16,510 nt of DNA, from NCBI GenBank assembly GCA_947458675.1, contig CANHAW010000006.1:1-16510 (forward strand), written 5' to 3'. Positions 9,601-16,463 of this stretch are shown here, one piece after another; within the stretch, counting starts at the first letter, position 1; each line of letters begins with the position of its first letter. The notes under the pieces were generated by a model, which was not told the DNA's origin, ran no database searches, and saw nothing but the letters and a program-made list of their open reading frames with translations. Source of the stretch: Beijerinckiaceae bacterium (GTDB lineage: Bacteria > Pseudomonadota > Alphaproteobacteria > Rhizobiales > Beijerinckiaceae). The position numbers and the translations under genes were made by a program.

Positions 9601-10185
9601 CGCTGGCTCAAGGCAGCCGCCGGACAAAATCATGCGCCAGCGCAATATCGTCTCGGCGCGCAATATGAGCGCGGCACCGGCGTTGAACGCTCGCTGGCCG
9701 AGGCTGCGCAATTATATCGCAAGGCGGCCGATGCCGGCCACATTCGCGCCATGCATAATCTTGGCGTCCTGCTGGCTGAAGGTGTCGATGGAAAAATGGA
9801 TTATGCCGGCGCAGCCGTCATGTTCCGCAATGCCGCTGAACATGGATTGCGCGACAGCCAATATAATCTCGCCATTCTTCACGTCCGCGGCTTTGGCGTC
9901 GTCACCGATTTTGCCGAAGCCTATAAATGGTTCGCTCTGGCCGCTGCACAAGGCGATACGGAAGCCGTTGCACGGCGCGACGAAGTTGCTTTGCGCATGA
10001 CCCCCGGCAAAGTTGCTGAAGCCCGCAAGGCTGCCGATCAATTTGCTTACCGCTCGCCCGATCCGCGCGCCAACGAGCCGATGATTCTCGATCAGCTTGT
10101 CCAGACGCCGCGCACGAATATTCCAGCAGATCCGGCGCAACCGGCCGGGCGCAATCCATCGGCCGAACGCGTCACAACGCGATGA
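6694..10185 (+). CDS. PodJ-like polar protein: long coiled coil, one transmembrane helix, four SEL1 repeats
   Basis: The protein is about 1163 residues. An N-terminal motif (EAAHEAARQAGLTLGQWLE) matches the start of rhizobial PodJ-like localisation proteins. Residues about 200-720 are predominantly charged, heptad-rich helix. After a Pro/Ala-rich low-complexity stretch comes one hydrophobic segment at about 844-861 (KVLLGVAGAMLLAGSVQG), then another disordered linker, and four SEL1 repeats at about 930-1089 (for example AAAQFELATRYAEARGVERD and QYRLGAQYERGTGVERS). By analogy with Caulobacter PodJ the coiled coil would be cytoplasmic and the SEL1 part periplasmic, organising a cell pole. No peptidoglycan-binding domain follows the SEL1 repeats, unlike Caulobacter PodJ. 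The start is uncertain: ATG 6694 has a GGGAAGG only one base away, while GTG 6700 has it at seven bases; an in-frame TTG at 6655 is less likely. The stop overlaps the next gene by ATGA. Confidence 0.85.
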   Translation: MEVIPSAQALVDLTNWAAMPRDGGMSKAAPSNQADTGSDLQEAAHEAARQAGLTLGQWLERGLEDYAAAAGLRTFDLTDDERIEAVAAQLAALARSGDGQHGRRRADTQTRRANGTDLLREATERLARAKAATQNIKPGLTVPPPRHRAEHRDRANQDSGLRSIAARLAQENDEDMLVRVGHRLRGLASVIADERENETAQAPGRSEITALRHEIGELSRAIAIIAQRASAQGVEPALRELVTKIEETRRDGVSEEELAPVVEILADMRDTLAASPAQIARAMGEEIDMLSVRLDCLVRDSVDHSSFILLRQQIEKIAQELSNAIPRFASIDALEDQIRLLTTRVEQLAAGPRELAARLVELIEGMSSSIGRLDANPALRAIEKSISALAMRDEINPELARQLSTLQESIGALADHPALFAIRRDMAVLAENTGALPKRLIDTLTELRHAVERMATHPTIAKLETRILELHARTANVPANIGETLAELRLSIERLAANAGMRSDDLPGRIDKIETHISRLSQRFEESGIPQVQPVVAQLVSAQHSILQRLDRMREEWPSDRIAELLERVEEMHRAMQPATGTARMEEAVAHISAKIDRIAEASGADPRALQAIENQVLRIAERIERTGETAETIGAIERGMSDLFLQVEEARVAVLEAQDSNMADTIVRDLSGLRSVQDESDQRTRATLNAVHETLEKVVDRLAMLEGDVVALRNRSQEQTVVAQISPKAEIAIAAGAEPVIAEVTPAGASRVSFAPQNSAPEILIEPGSGFRPSAPKTEPLAEDTPRQDLALALDAPRAAQASFIAAARRATQVAGAAPKPSRGLREENEDQTKSGLSDVSRKVLLGVAGAMLLAGSVQGAREVLDRFGPETPAASAEVPQPSASAPENKASDRTLPPAPTFNLPDFAAADAAPTILARSIRQEFTPAEATFEQLSDLAGKGNAAAQFELATRYAEARGVERDMNEATRWLKAAAGQNHAPAQYRLGAQYERGTGVERSLAEAAQLYRKAADAGHIRAMHNLGVLLAEGVDGKMDYAGAAVMFRNAAEHGLRDSQYNLAILHVRGFGVVTDFAEAYKWFALAAAQGDTEAVARRDEVALRMTPGKVAEARKAADQFAYRSPDPRANEPMILDQLVQTPRTNIPADPAQPAGRNPSAERVTTR
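7749..8265 (+). repeat. Degenerate repeats of about 40 residues within the coiled coil of the PodJ-like protein
   Basis: Four successive protein segments share a layout: a helix with L..L..SI..LA, a short break often with Asn-Pro or His-Pro, a second helix with I....I..L, and a Pro-containing junction. Markers are SSSIGRLDANPALRAIEKSI, then QESIGALADHPALFAIRRDM, then RHAVERMATHPTIAKLETRI, then RLSIERLAANAGMRSDDLPG. Units are 39-45 residues long. The similarity is at protein level; the DNA is diverged, so the duplication is old or the pattern convergent. Confidence 0.6.
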
Positions 10186-10688
10186 GCGATAAAGACACAG
10201 GCATGGCGCAGGAGTTGAAAATCCCGCCTTCAGCACTGATGCTGGGGCTGGCAGGGCTGATCCCCTTTTATGGCCTGGCAATCTGGCAAGGCATCACGCC
10301 GGATGAATTGCTGTCAGAGCGATTGATCACGGCTTTCGTTCTTTATGCTGCTTGCATCCTGTCTTTTCTGGGCGGCGTCGGCTGGGGACTTGCGATGAGC
10401 GAGACGGACCAGTTGCAACGCGGATTGAACTTCGGCATCAGCACGGCGCCATCGCTTGTGGGCTGGGCCGCAGCCTTCATCAATGTGCAAAATCTGCCCT
10501 TTTCCCTCTCCATTCTCACCATGGCCTTTCTGCTGCAAGGCCTCTGGGATTGGCGATTGGCGGCCAGCGGCCGGGCGCCACACTGGTTTGGAACATTACG
10601 CATCGGCCTCACCATTGCCGTCATCAGCGCGCTTGCGCTGGCATGGATGATGCGGCCCGAACTTGCCGGAACAAGCGGCTCTCTTTGA
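10182..10688 (+). CDS. DUF3429 family integral membrane protein
   Basis: This 168-residue protein has five predicted membrane helices at about residues 17-36, 48-71, 83-100, 106-123 and 139-157. The motifs GLIPF, YAACILSFLGGVGWGLA and APSLVGWAAAF are those of the DUF3429 family, whose function is not known. Its ATG overlaps the stop of the PodJ-like gene in an ATGA, so the two are probably translationally coupled and co-transcribed. A second ATG at 10203 is possible but has no clear ribosome binding site. The gene ends three bases before the convergent PdeM gene, leaving no room for a separate terminator. A role with the upstream polar protein is inference from coupling only. Confidence 0.85.
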   Translation: MSDKDTGMAQELKIPPSALMLGLAGLIPFYGLAIWQGITPDELLSERLITAFVLYAACILSFLGGVGWGLAMSETDQLQRGLNFGISTAPSLVGWAAAFINVQNLPFSLSILTMAFLLQGLWDWRLAASGRAPHWFGTLRIGLTIAVISALALAWMMRPELAGTSGSL

Positions 10689-10691
10689 ACT

Positions 10692-11414
10692 TCAGTCTGA
10701 ATGGCAATATTCATGCGCAACGCGATAGACGCGATCGCGGCCGAGCACATGCACAGATGGCGCCTGATGCGGAAACAGATTTGCAAAAGCAGAATCGCGT
10801 AAATTGAGGCCGCCCGCATAGGCCCCGAAAGCCGGCATGATGCAGCGCGTGCCATCGCTGAAAAAACAGCGCCTGCGCAAACTCCCCGTTTTAGTCACGA
10901 CGCGTGCCACCGGATGCAAGTGCCCGGCGATTTCGCCCATAGCAGCCCCCATTGTCGGCTCATGACGAAAGGTGAGCGGGCCAATGCTGATTTCATCAGC
11001 CGCCTGCCCACCGAAGGAATCAGGCGGCAGCGGATCATGATTTCCCGCAATCCAGATCCATTCGCGCCCGGCTTGCAGCGCGCGCAAAGCATCATGATCT
11101 GCCGCATTCATGCGCTGCGCAGCCTCGCGATCATGAAAAGAATCGCCCAGAGCAATGATGCGACGGGGCTGATAGCGCTCCATCAGGCCAGCCAGACGCG
11201 CCAGCGTCGCCGCCGTATCATAGGGCGGCAACAAGACACGCCGCCGCGCAAGGCTCGATCCTTTTTCAAGATGCAAATCGGCGACGACAATGATTTTCTC
11301 ATCCGCAAGCCAAAGCGCGCCGGCCATATCGGCCACCAGGCTCACGCCGGCAATGACGATCTCTTCAGGTGACTGCGCCGCGCCTGACGTGTCCAGAGGA
11401 ATGCGGGTGCTCAT
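10692..11414 (-). CDS. pdeM: Ligase-associated DNA damage response endonuclease PdeM (calcineurin-like metallophosphoesterase)
   Basis: This 240-residue protein has the full metallophosphoesterase metal-site series: VVADLHLEKGS (D46, H48), ALGDSFHD (D91, H94), IAGNHDP (N125, H126, D127), FRHEP (H151) and AGHLHPV (H165, H167). The surrounding sequence (LARRRVLLPPYDTAATL, and the C-terminal RCFFSDGTRCIMPAFGAYAGGLN) identifies the PdeM group. PdeM genes are typically found with an Lhr-type helicase, an ATP-dependent DNA ligase and an exonuclease, and the group is thought to act in DNA repair as a nuclease or phosphodiesterase. Here the ATG overlaps the helicase stop codon in ATGA, so the two should be coupled. 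It is the last gene of its cluster and converges on the DUF3429 gene. Confidence 0.93.
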   Translation of the reverse strand: MSTRIPLDTSGAAQSPEEIVIAGVSLVADMAGALWLADEKIIVVADLHLEKGSSLARRRVLLPPYDTAATLARLAGLMERYQPRRIIALGDSFHDREAAQRMNAADHDALRALQAGREWIWIAGNHDPLPPDSFGGQAADEISIGPLTFRHEPTMGAAMGEIAGHLHPVARVVTKTGSLRRRCFFSDGTRCIMPAFGAYAGGLNLRDSAFANLFPHQAPSVHVLGRDRVYRVAHEYCHSD

Positions 11415-14023
11415 GAGAAACCTGCCTCAGTGACAAGCCCGCTTGCGGCCTCTGCCAGAATGGCATCCTGTGCCTCGCCATAGACCGGCTCGCGCCCGAC
11501 TTCCAGCATGATCGGAACAGCCAGCGGCGAAATGCGCGCGAGATCCCTGTGAACAATATGTCCTTCGATCCGGGCGAGCATATCGGCAAGACGGGCGAGA
11601 TCGAGCAGGCCGCCGGCAGCATCCTCACGCGCGGCGCGCAGCAGGATATGATCGGGCTGATGACGGCGCAAAACATCATAAACGAGATCTGTTGAGATCG
11701 TGACCTGCCGTCCGCTTTTCTCCTTGCCGGGAAAGCGCCGCTCGATCAGGCCGGAAATGACGGCGCATTGCCGGAAAGTGCGCTTCATCAAGGCAGATTC
11801 CTGCAGCCATTCCTCGAGATCATCGCCGAGCATGTCTTGCGCGAAGAGTGCAGCAAGGCTGACCTGACCATTGCCGATTTCCATCCCGACATTGCTCACG
11901 CTCCAGACAGCAAGCGCATATTCATTGGCGACGAAACCCATGGGCTTTAACCCGAACCGCTCCATACGCCGCGTCAACAACATGCCAAGCGTTTGATGGG
12001 CAAGCCGCCCCTCAAATGGATAGCAGACAAGATAATGGCGTCCGCCACGCGGAAATGTTTCGACAAGCAATTCGCCAGCCTTGGGCAAAAGCGAATGTTT
12101 CTTTTGCAGATTGAGCCATTCGGCAACCTGCTCAGGCAAATGCGTCCATTGCTTGCGATCGGAAAGAATGCGCCTGACACGCTCAGCCAGATAGGTCGAG
12201 AGCGGAAACTTTCCGCCCGCATAGGATGGCACTTTCGGTGTGTCGGAATTTGCCCGCGCCACCAGCGCCTCATTCTCGACAATGGCCTGCAAAGCCAGGA
12301 CTTCGCCGCCGAAAAGAAATGTGTCGCCGGGCGCAAGCGTCTCAAGAAAATATTCTTCGATCTCGCCCAGCACACGCCCGCCTCTGCGCAAAGGTCCGGT
12401 ATAATTCGGCGAGGAAACATTTTCCGATGCCAGTTTTGTCGGCGCATAAAGCGTCCCAAAACGCGTCGGTGTCGCAGTCTTTCGGCTGGCGGTCGAGCGC
12501 CCATGCACGAGCCGCACTTTCAGCATGTCGGATTCGACAATCGTTCCGACATTCATCCGATAGGACTGGGCTATGGCAGGATTGGCAATACGCCAAAAAC
12601 CATCTTTGTTGCGCTTGATCTTGGCGAAACGATCATAGGTCTTCAGCGCATAGCCGCCTGTTGCAACAAAATCGAGGGCGGCTTCGAATGTCGCGCGATC
12701 GAGATCTGCGTAAGGCTCAGCGCTGATAATTTCGCGATAGAGAATATCGGCATCGAAGGGCGCAGCGCAGGCCATGCCCAGAATATGCTGGCAGAGAACA
12801 TCGAGCGCGCCGCTCCGCGCAGGCGGCGTATCTTGTGCACCCTCTCGCGCAGCATCGATGGCTGCCGTGCATTCGAGCACTTCGAAACGATTGGAGGGCA
12901 CAAGCACGGCGCGCGAGGGTTCATCGAGCCTGTGATTGGCGCGGCCAATCCTCTGCAAAAGTCGGCTCGCGCCCTTCGGCGCGCCGATATTGATCACCAG
13001 ATCGACGGCACCCCAATCGATTCCCAGATCAAGCGTCGATGTGCAGACAACTGCGCGCAGCATTCCGCGCGTCATGGCCTCTTCCACCTTGCGCCGCTGG
13101 CTGGCATCGAGCGAGCCATGGTGGAGCGCAATGGCGAGATTGTCGTCATTGATCCGCCAGAGCTGCTGAAAGATCGCTTCCGCCTGAGCGCGTGTATTGA
13201 CAAAAACCAGCGTCGTCTTTGCGCTTTTGATGCGCTCATAAATGTCGTGAATGGCGTAAGAGGCGCCATGGCCTGACCATGGCAGACGTTCCTGCGTCGC
13301 CAATATGGCAAGATCGGCAGCAGCACCGGGCGGCGCCGTCACCAGTGCCGCCATGGCGGCTCCTGTCTCGTTCTGCGCAACAAGATAGCGCCGCAATTCA
13401 TCGGGATCGCGCACGGTTGCAGACAGGCCCGTTGCTGTCATGCCCGGTGCAATCTGCCGCAAGCGCGCAAGACCGAGCGCCAGAAGATCGCCGCGTTTGG
13501 ATGTGACCACAGCATGCAATTCATCCAGCACGACACGGCGTAAAGTCGAGAACAAAGTCAAAGCATCGGTACTGGCAAGAAGAAGCGCCAATTGCTCGGG
13601 CGTGGTGAGAAGAATCTGCGGCGGATCGCGTCTCTGCCTCTGGCGTTTGGAGGCGGATGTGTCGCCCGTGCGTGTCTCGATGCGCAACGGCAGCTTCATC
13701 TCAGCAGCAGGGATTTCGAGATTGCGCGCGACATCGACCGCAAGCGCTTTCAGCGGCGAAATATAGAGCGTGTGAAGGCCAGGCCCGCCGGGCGCATTGC
13801 GCGGATTGCGGGCGGCCTCAGCCAGCTCGACCAAGGTTGGCAGAAAACCGGCGAGCGTCTTGCCAGCACCGGTGGGCGCAACAAGCAGCGTGCTTTCGCC
13901 CGCCTGCGCATGGCGCAAAAGATCGAGCTGATGGCGACGCGCAACCCAGCCACGCGCAGAAAACCAGTCCGCGAAAAGGGGCGGGAGAAGTTTGGGGATC
14001 GATGTCGTCTTCTGCTGGCGCAC
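11411..14023 (-). CDS. Ligase-associated DNA damage response DEXH-box helicase (Lhr-type)
   Basis: This 870-residue superfamily 2 helicase should be an ATP-driven DNA translocase or 3'-5' helicase in DNA repair. Motifs in order are Walker A APTGAGKT (49-56), motif Ia-like ISPLKALAVD (88-97), TTPEQL (140-145), the DEXH box DELH (167-170) in VVLDELHAVVTSKRGDLLALGL, GLSATV (199-204), LVFVNTRAQAEAI (272-284), TSTLDLGIDWG (328-338) and QRIGRANHR (357-365). The C-terminal half carries the winged-helix and beta-barrel region of the Lhr core. The start is GTG at 14023: an in-frame stop lies three codons upstream and no other start is near, though the ribosome binding site is weak. It starts 9 bp after the methyltransferase stop and overlaps pdeM by four bases. 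The usual ligase and exonuclease partners are not in this window. Confidence 0.94.
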   Translation of the reverse strand: MRQQKTTSIPKLLPPLFADWFSARGWVARRHQLDLLRHAQAGESTLLVAPTGAGKTLAGFLPTLVELAEAARNPRNAPGGPGLHTLYISPLKALAVDVARNLEIPAAEMKLPLRIETRTGDTSASKRQRQRRDPPQILLTTPEQLALLLASTDALTLFSTLRRVVLDELHAVVTSKRGDLLALGLARLRQIAPGMTATGLSATVRDPDELRRYLVAQNETGAAMAALVTAPPGAAADLAILATQERLPWSGHGASYAIHDIYERIKSAKTTLVFVNTRAQAEAIFQQLWRINDDNLAIALHHGSLDASQRRKVEEAMTRGMLRAVVCTSTLDLGIDWGAVDLVINIGAPKGASRLLQRIGRANHRLDEPSRAVLVPSNRFEVLECTAAIDAAREGAQDTPPARSGALDVLCQHILGMACAAPFDADILYREIISAEPYADLDRATFEAALDFVATGGYALKTYDRFAKIKRNKDGFWRIANPAIAQSYRMNVGTIVESDMLKVRLVHGRSTASRKTATPTRFGTLYAPTKLASENVSSPNYTGPLRRGGRVLGEIEEYFLETLAPGDTFLFGGEVLALQAIVENEALVARANSDTPKVPSYAGGKFPLSTYLAERVRRILSDRKQWTHLPEQVAEWLNLQKKHSLLPKAGELLVETFPRGGRHYLVCYPFEGRLAHQTLGMLLTRRMERFGLKPMGFVANEYALAVWSVSNVGMEIGNGQVSLAALFAQDMLGDDLEEWLQESALMKRTFRQCAVISGLIERRFPGKEKSGRQVTISTDLVYDVLRRHQPDHILLRAAREDAAGGLLDLARLADMLARIEGHIVHRDLARISPLAVPIMLEVGREPVYGEAQDAILAEAASGLVTEAGFS

Positions 14024-14032
14024 GTCGCTAAA

Positions 14033-14956
14033 CTAGGGCGAAGTCAGCACGATTGCGAGCCCGGCCACATCTGCACCGCGATCGCGGCGGACAGAAACTT
14101 GGTCGCAGATCGGCATGTCGAAACCATGGCTCGCGGCGAGGCTGGCCAGATAATCGGGCGAATGCGCGTAGCGCAAATCTTCGCCCAGCATGAAATGGCC
14201 ATTTTCGGCCCGCTGCAGGGTGAAAGTGAAGAACCCACCCGATGCCAGCACACGACGCACTGCGGCGAAAACGGGATCGAGATCGCCGCAATAGACAAAC
14301 ACATCGGCAGCAAGAACAAGATCGACGGATCCTTCCGCCACATCGCGCAGAAAAGCGACCATGTCGCCTGTCTCCACCCGCGCATAAAGCCCGGTGGCAC
14401 GCGCACGCATTGTCATGGCGGGGGCGAGATCGACGCCGGAGATTTCGGCGCAAAATGACGCGACCTCGCGCGCCATCAAGCCCGTCCCACAGCCGAGATC
14501 GAGCGCGGCGCGAAACCGCATGTCGCGCCCCCTCTCACTGCAAAGGCGCATGAGCGCATCGGCAATGACCTGCGGCGCGCGATAACCAAGATCGCTCACC
14601 AGATGCTGGTAGAAACGTGGTGCATATTGATCGAAGAGATCGCGCACATAGGCCTCGGGCGGGTGCGCGGGAGTCTCGCCGCGCAGGCGCGCCAGCCGCA
14701 GGCCGGCGCCTTGCGAATCATCTGGCTCGCAATCGAGCGCCTGGGCGAAGGCCTCCGCTGCAGCTGCCTGATCGCCCAAAGCCTCGCGCGATTCACCCAG
14801 GGCAAACCAGGCCGGCGCCCAGCGCGGCGCAATTTCAAGGGTCTGCTGCAGAAGATCGGCAGCGGCGGCATGATCGCCCTCGCCGGCGGCGGCGCGCGCA
14901 TAATCGTAGCGACGGTCGGCTGACAAATTCCCGGAGGAGCGGAGCACAGGGTTCAT
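14033..14956 (-). CDS. TPR-containing class I SAM-dependent methyltransferase
   Basis: The 307-residue product begins with one or two TPR-like helical repeats (about 16-80: AAADLLQQTLEIAPRWAPAW, then ALGDQAAAAEAFAQALDCEP), followed by a Rossmann methyltransferase domain from about 100. The SAM-binding motif I is ALDLGCGTGLMAREV (151-165), with acidic SGVDLAPAM at the end of strand 2 and LVLAADVFVYCGDLD at the motif IV position. The start at 14956 is chosen because the TPR region begins soon after it. The open frame extends to 15055, but that would run into the divergent DUF952 start and its added sequence is low complexity; the ribosome binding site at 14956 is weak (GGTGG). The substrate is not predictable: members of this broad family methylate proteins or small molecules. 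It may be co-transcribed with the helicase 9 bp downstream. Confidence 0.87.
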   Translation of the reverse strand: MNPVLRSSGNLSADRRYDYARAAAGEGDHAAAADLLQQTLEIAPRWAPAWFALGESREALGDQAAAAEAFAQALDCEPDDSQGAGLRLARLRGETPAHPPEAYVRDLFDQYAPRFYQHLVSDLGYRAPQVIADALMRLCSERGRDMRFRAALDLGCGTGLMAREVASFCAEISGVDLAPAMTMRARATGLYARVETGDMVAFLRDVAEGSVDLVLAADVFVYCGDLDPVFAAVRRVLASGGFFTFTLQRAENGHFMLGEDLRYAHSPDYLASLAASHGFDMPICDQVSVRRDRGADVAGLAIVLTSP

Positions 14957-15032
14957 AACCACCAGAAACGCGGGGGACGGTGGCCGGTCAAGCCCTTGTG
15001 CGGCCTGCCCGGCGCCTTTAGCTTCCGCGCCA

Positions 15033-15038
15033 AAGGAG
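15033..15038 (+). promoter_or_regulatory. Ribosome binding site for the GTG start of the DUF952 gene
   Basis: AAGGAG lies six bases before the GTG at 15045. It is the strongest Shine-Dalgarno match near any start in this part of the window and supports a GTG rather than a downstream start, since the family-typical N-terminus (LIYKI) begins right there. Confidence 0.75.
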
Positions 15039-15044
15039 CCTGCC

Positions 15045-15383
15045 GTGCCTCTCATCTATAAAATAGCCCCCAAAGCGCTCTGGGCCGAAGCCGAACAGGC
15101 CGGCGTCTTCACCGGCGCCCCGATCGATCTGGCCGATGGCTATATTCACTTCTCAACCGCCGATCAGGCGCGCGAGACGGCGGCGAAACATTTTGCCGGT
15201 CAGAGTGATCTCGTTCTTGCCGCCATCGATGCGGATCAACTCGGCGACCTGCTCAAATGGGAGCCCTCGCGCGGCGGCGAACTCTTTCCCCATCTCTATC
15301 GCGCCTTGCGGATGGATGAGGTCAAAAGCGTCCGCCCCCTTCCGCTGAAGCCAGACGGCGCCCATGATTTCGGAGACATTTGA
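15045..15383 (+). CDS. DUF952 family protein
   Basis: This 112-residue cytoplasmic protein begins PLIYKIAPKALWAEAEQAG and has the hallmark GYIHFSTADQARETAAKHF and GELFPHLYRAL, which mark DUF952. The biochemical role is not established. The conserved His35 in IHFST and the E79/H83/Y85 cluster are candidates for an active site; I recall the family being placed near ADP-ribosyltransferase-like folds, but I cannot confirm this here. GTG start with a strong ribosome binding site. Its stop codon directly abuts the pyrD ATG (TGAATG), so translation of the two is probably coupled. The gene diverges from the methyltransferase gene with 88 bp between starts. Confidence 0.9.
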   Translation: MPLIYKIAPKALWAEAEQAGVFTGAPIDLADGYIHFSTADQARETAAKHFAGQSDLVLAAIDADQLGDLLKWEPSRGGELFPHLYRALRMDEVKSVRPLPLKPDGAHDFGDI

Positions 15384-16463
15384 ATGACCGGCCTCGTCAA
15401 TCTCTTCGCCCGCCCGCTGCTCTTTGCCATGGAGCCGGAACAGGCCCATGGCGCCAGCATTGCCGCGCTCAAATATCTGCCGCTGCCGGCCGCCCCCACA
15501 CATGATCCGGTGCTGGCCATCGAGGCTTTCGGGCTGAAATTCCCTGCCCCGCTTGGCATGGCGCCGGGCTATGACAAGGGTGGCGAAGTGCCCGATGCGC
15601 TGCTGCGTCTTGGTTTCGGCTCTGTCGAAGTGGGAACGATCACGCCGCTGCCCCAACCCGGCAATCCCAAGCCGCGCCTGTTCCGCCTCGTCGAAGATCA
15701 TGCCGTGATCAATCGACTGGGCTTCAACAGCGAAGGCCATGACATACCCCATGCCCGCCTTGCCGCGCGCAAGGGCCGCGGCGGCATTGTCGGCGTCAAT
15801 GTCGGCGCCAATAAAGAGAGTGCCGATCGCGCCGGCGATTATGCCAAAGGCATTCTCGCCTTTGCCGATGTCGCAGATTATTTCACGATCAATATTTCAT
15901 CGCCGAACACGCCGGGCCTGCGCGATCTGCAACAGGCTGCAGCGCTGGACGATCTGCTCGCGCGCGCCATTTCTGCGCGAGACGAAATGGCTGAGAGACA
16001 CGGGCGCAAGCCGGTGCTTTTGAAAATTGCACCCGATCTGACACCCGGCGATCTCGATGACATTGTGCGCGTCGCGCGCAACCGCAAGGTCGATGGCATG
16101 ATCATCGGCAATACAACCATTCTGCGCCCCGCCACTTTGCGCAGCTCCCAGGCGCAGGAAGCCGGCGGGCTCTCAGGCCGGCCGCTTTTCGAGCTTTCAA
16201 CGAAAATGCTGGCCGCCACATATCTGCGAGTCGAGGGCCAGTTTCCGCTGGTGGGCGTCGGCGGTATCGATGGATGGGAAACGGCTTTCGCCAAGCTCGA
16301 AGCCGGTGCGAGCCTGCTGCAGATCTATTCCGTGCTCGTCTTCGAAGGCCCGGCGCTGGTGGGCGCGATTCATGACGGCATTGCGCGGGAATTGAAGAAG
16401 CGGGGCGCGAAAATTGCCGATGTGGTTGGCACACGTGCGGCCCATTATGCAGCCGGCTTCTAG
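15384..16463 (+). CDS. pyrD: Dihydroorotate dehydrogenase, quinone-dependent (class 2)
   Basis: This 359-residue flavoenzyme oxidises dihydroorotate to orotate, the fourth step of de novo pyrimidine synthesis, and passes electrons to the membrane quinone pool. Class 2 is shown by the N-terminal amphipathic extension (LFARPLLFAMEPEQAHG), which in this class contacts the membrane, and by the Ser in NISSPNTPGLRDLQ (S172/S173), where class 1 enzymes use Cys. Other family motifs are PLGMAPGYDKGGEVPDALL (57-75), GSVEVGTITPLPQPGNPKPR, NRLGFNSEG, GVNVGANK, LLKIAPDL, GNTT and GVGGIDGWETAFAKLEAGASL with LQIYS, all binding FMN or substrate. The length is normal. It starts directly after the DUF952 stop with no gap and has no obvious terminator after it; a leftward gene converges on it with a four-base overlap at the ends. 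Confidence 0.97.
   Translation: MTGLVNLFARPLLFAMEPEQAHGASIAALKYLPLPAAPTHDPVLAIEAFGLKFPAPLGMAPGYDKGGEVPDALLRLGFGSVEVGTITPLPQPGNPKPRLFRLVEDHAVINRLGFNSEGHDIPHARLAARKGRGGIVGVNVGANKESADRAGDYAKGILAFADVADYFTINISSPNTPGLRDLQQAAALDDLLARAISARDEMAERHGRKPVLLKIAPDLTPGDLDDIVRVARNRKVDGMIIGNTTILRPATLRSSQAQEAGGLSGRPLFELSTKMLAATYLRVEGQFPLVGVGGIDGWETAFAKLEAGASLLQIYSVLVFEGPALVGAIHDGIARELKKRGAKIADVVGTRAAHYAAGF

Noticed and set aside
8272..9711. 479-codon open frame on the minus strand opposite the PodJ-like gene
   Set aside because: It is antisense to a gene with clear SEL1 and coiled-coil content; its translation is Arg/Cys/Phe-rich with no recognisable domain, as expected from high GC at third positions of the real gene.
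11993..13276. 427-codon open frame on the plus strand opposite the helicase
   Set aside because: It lies wholly within the helicase gene, and its composition is that of a reverse-frame shadow.
14996..15024. TTGTGC and TAGCTT with 17-bp spacing as a promoter for DUF952-pyrD
   Set aside because: The -10 match is poor and the resulting transcript would start almost at the ribosome binding site.
14957..15055. Upstream extension of the methyltransferase to 15055
   Set aside because: The added 33 residues are low complexity and the start would overlap the beginning of the divergent DUF952 gene.
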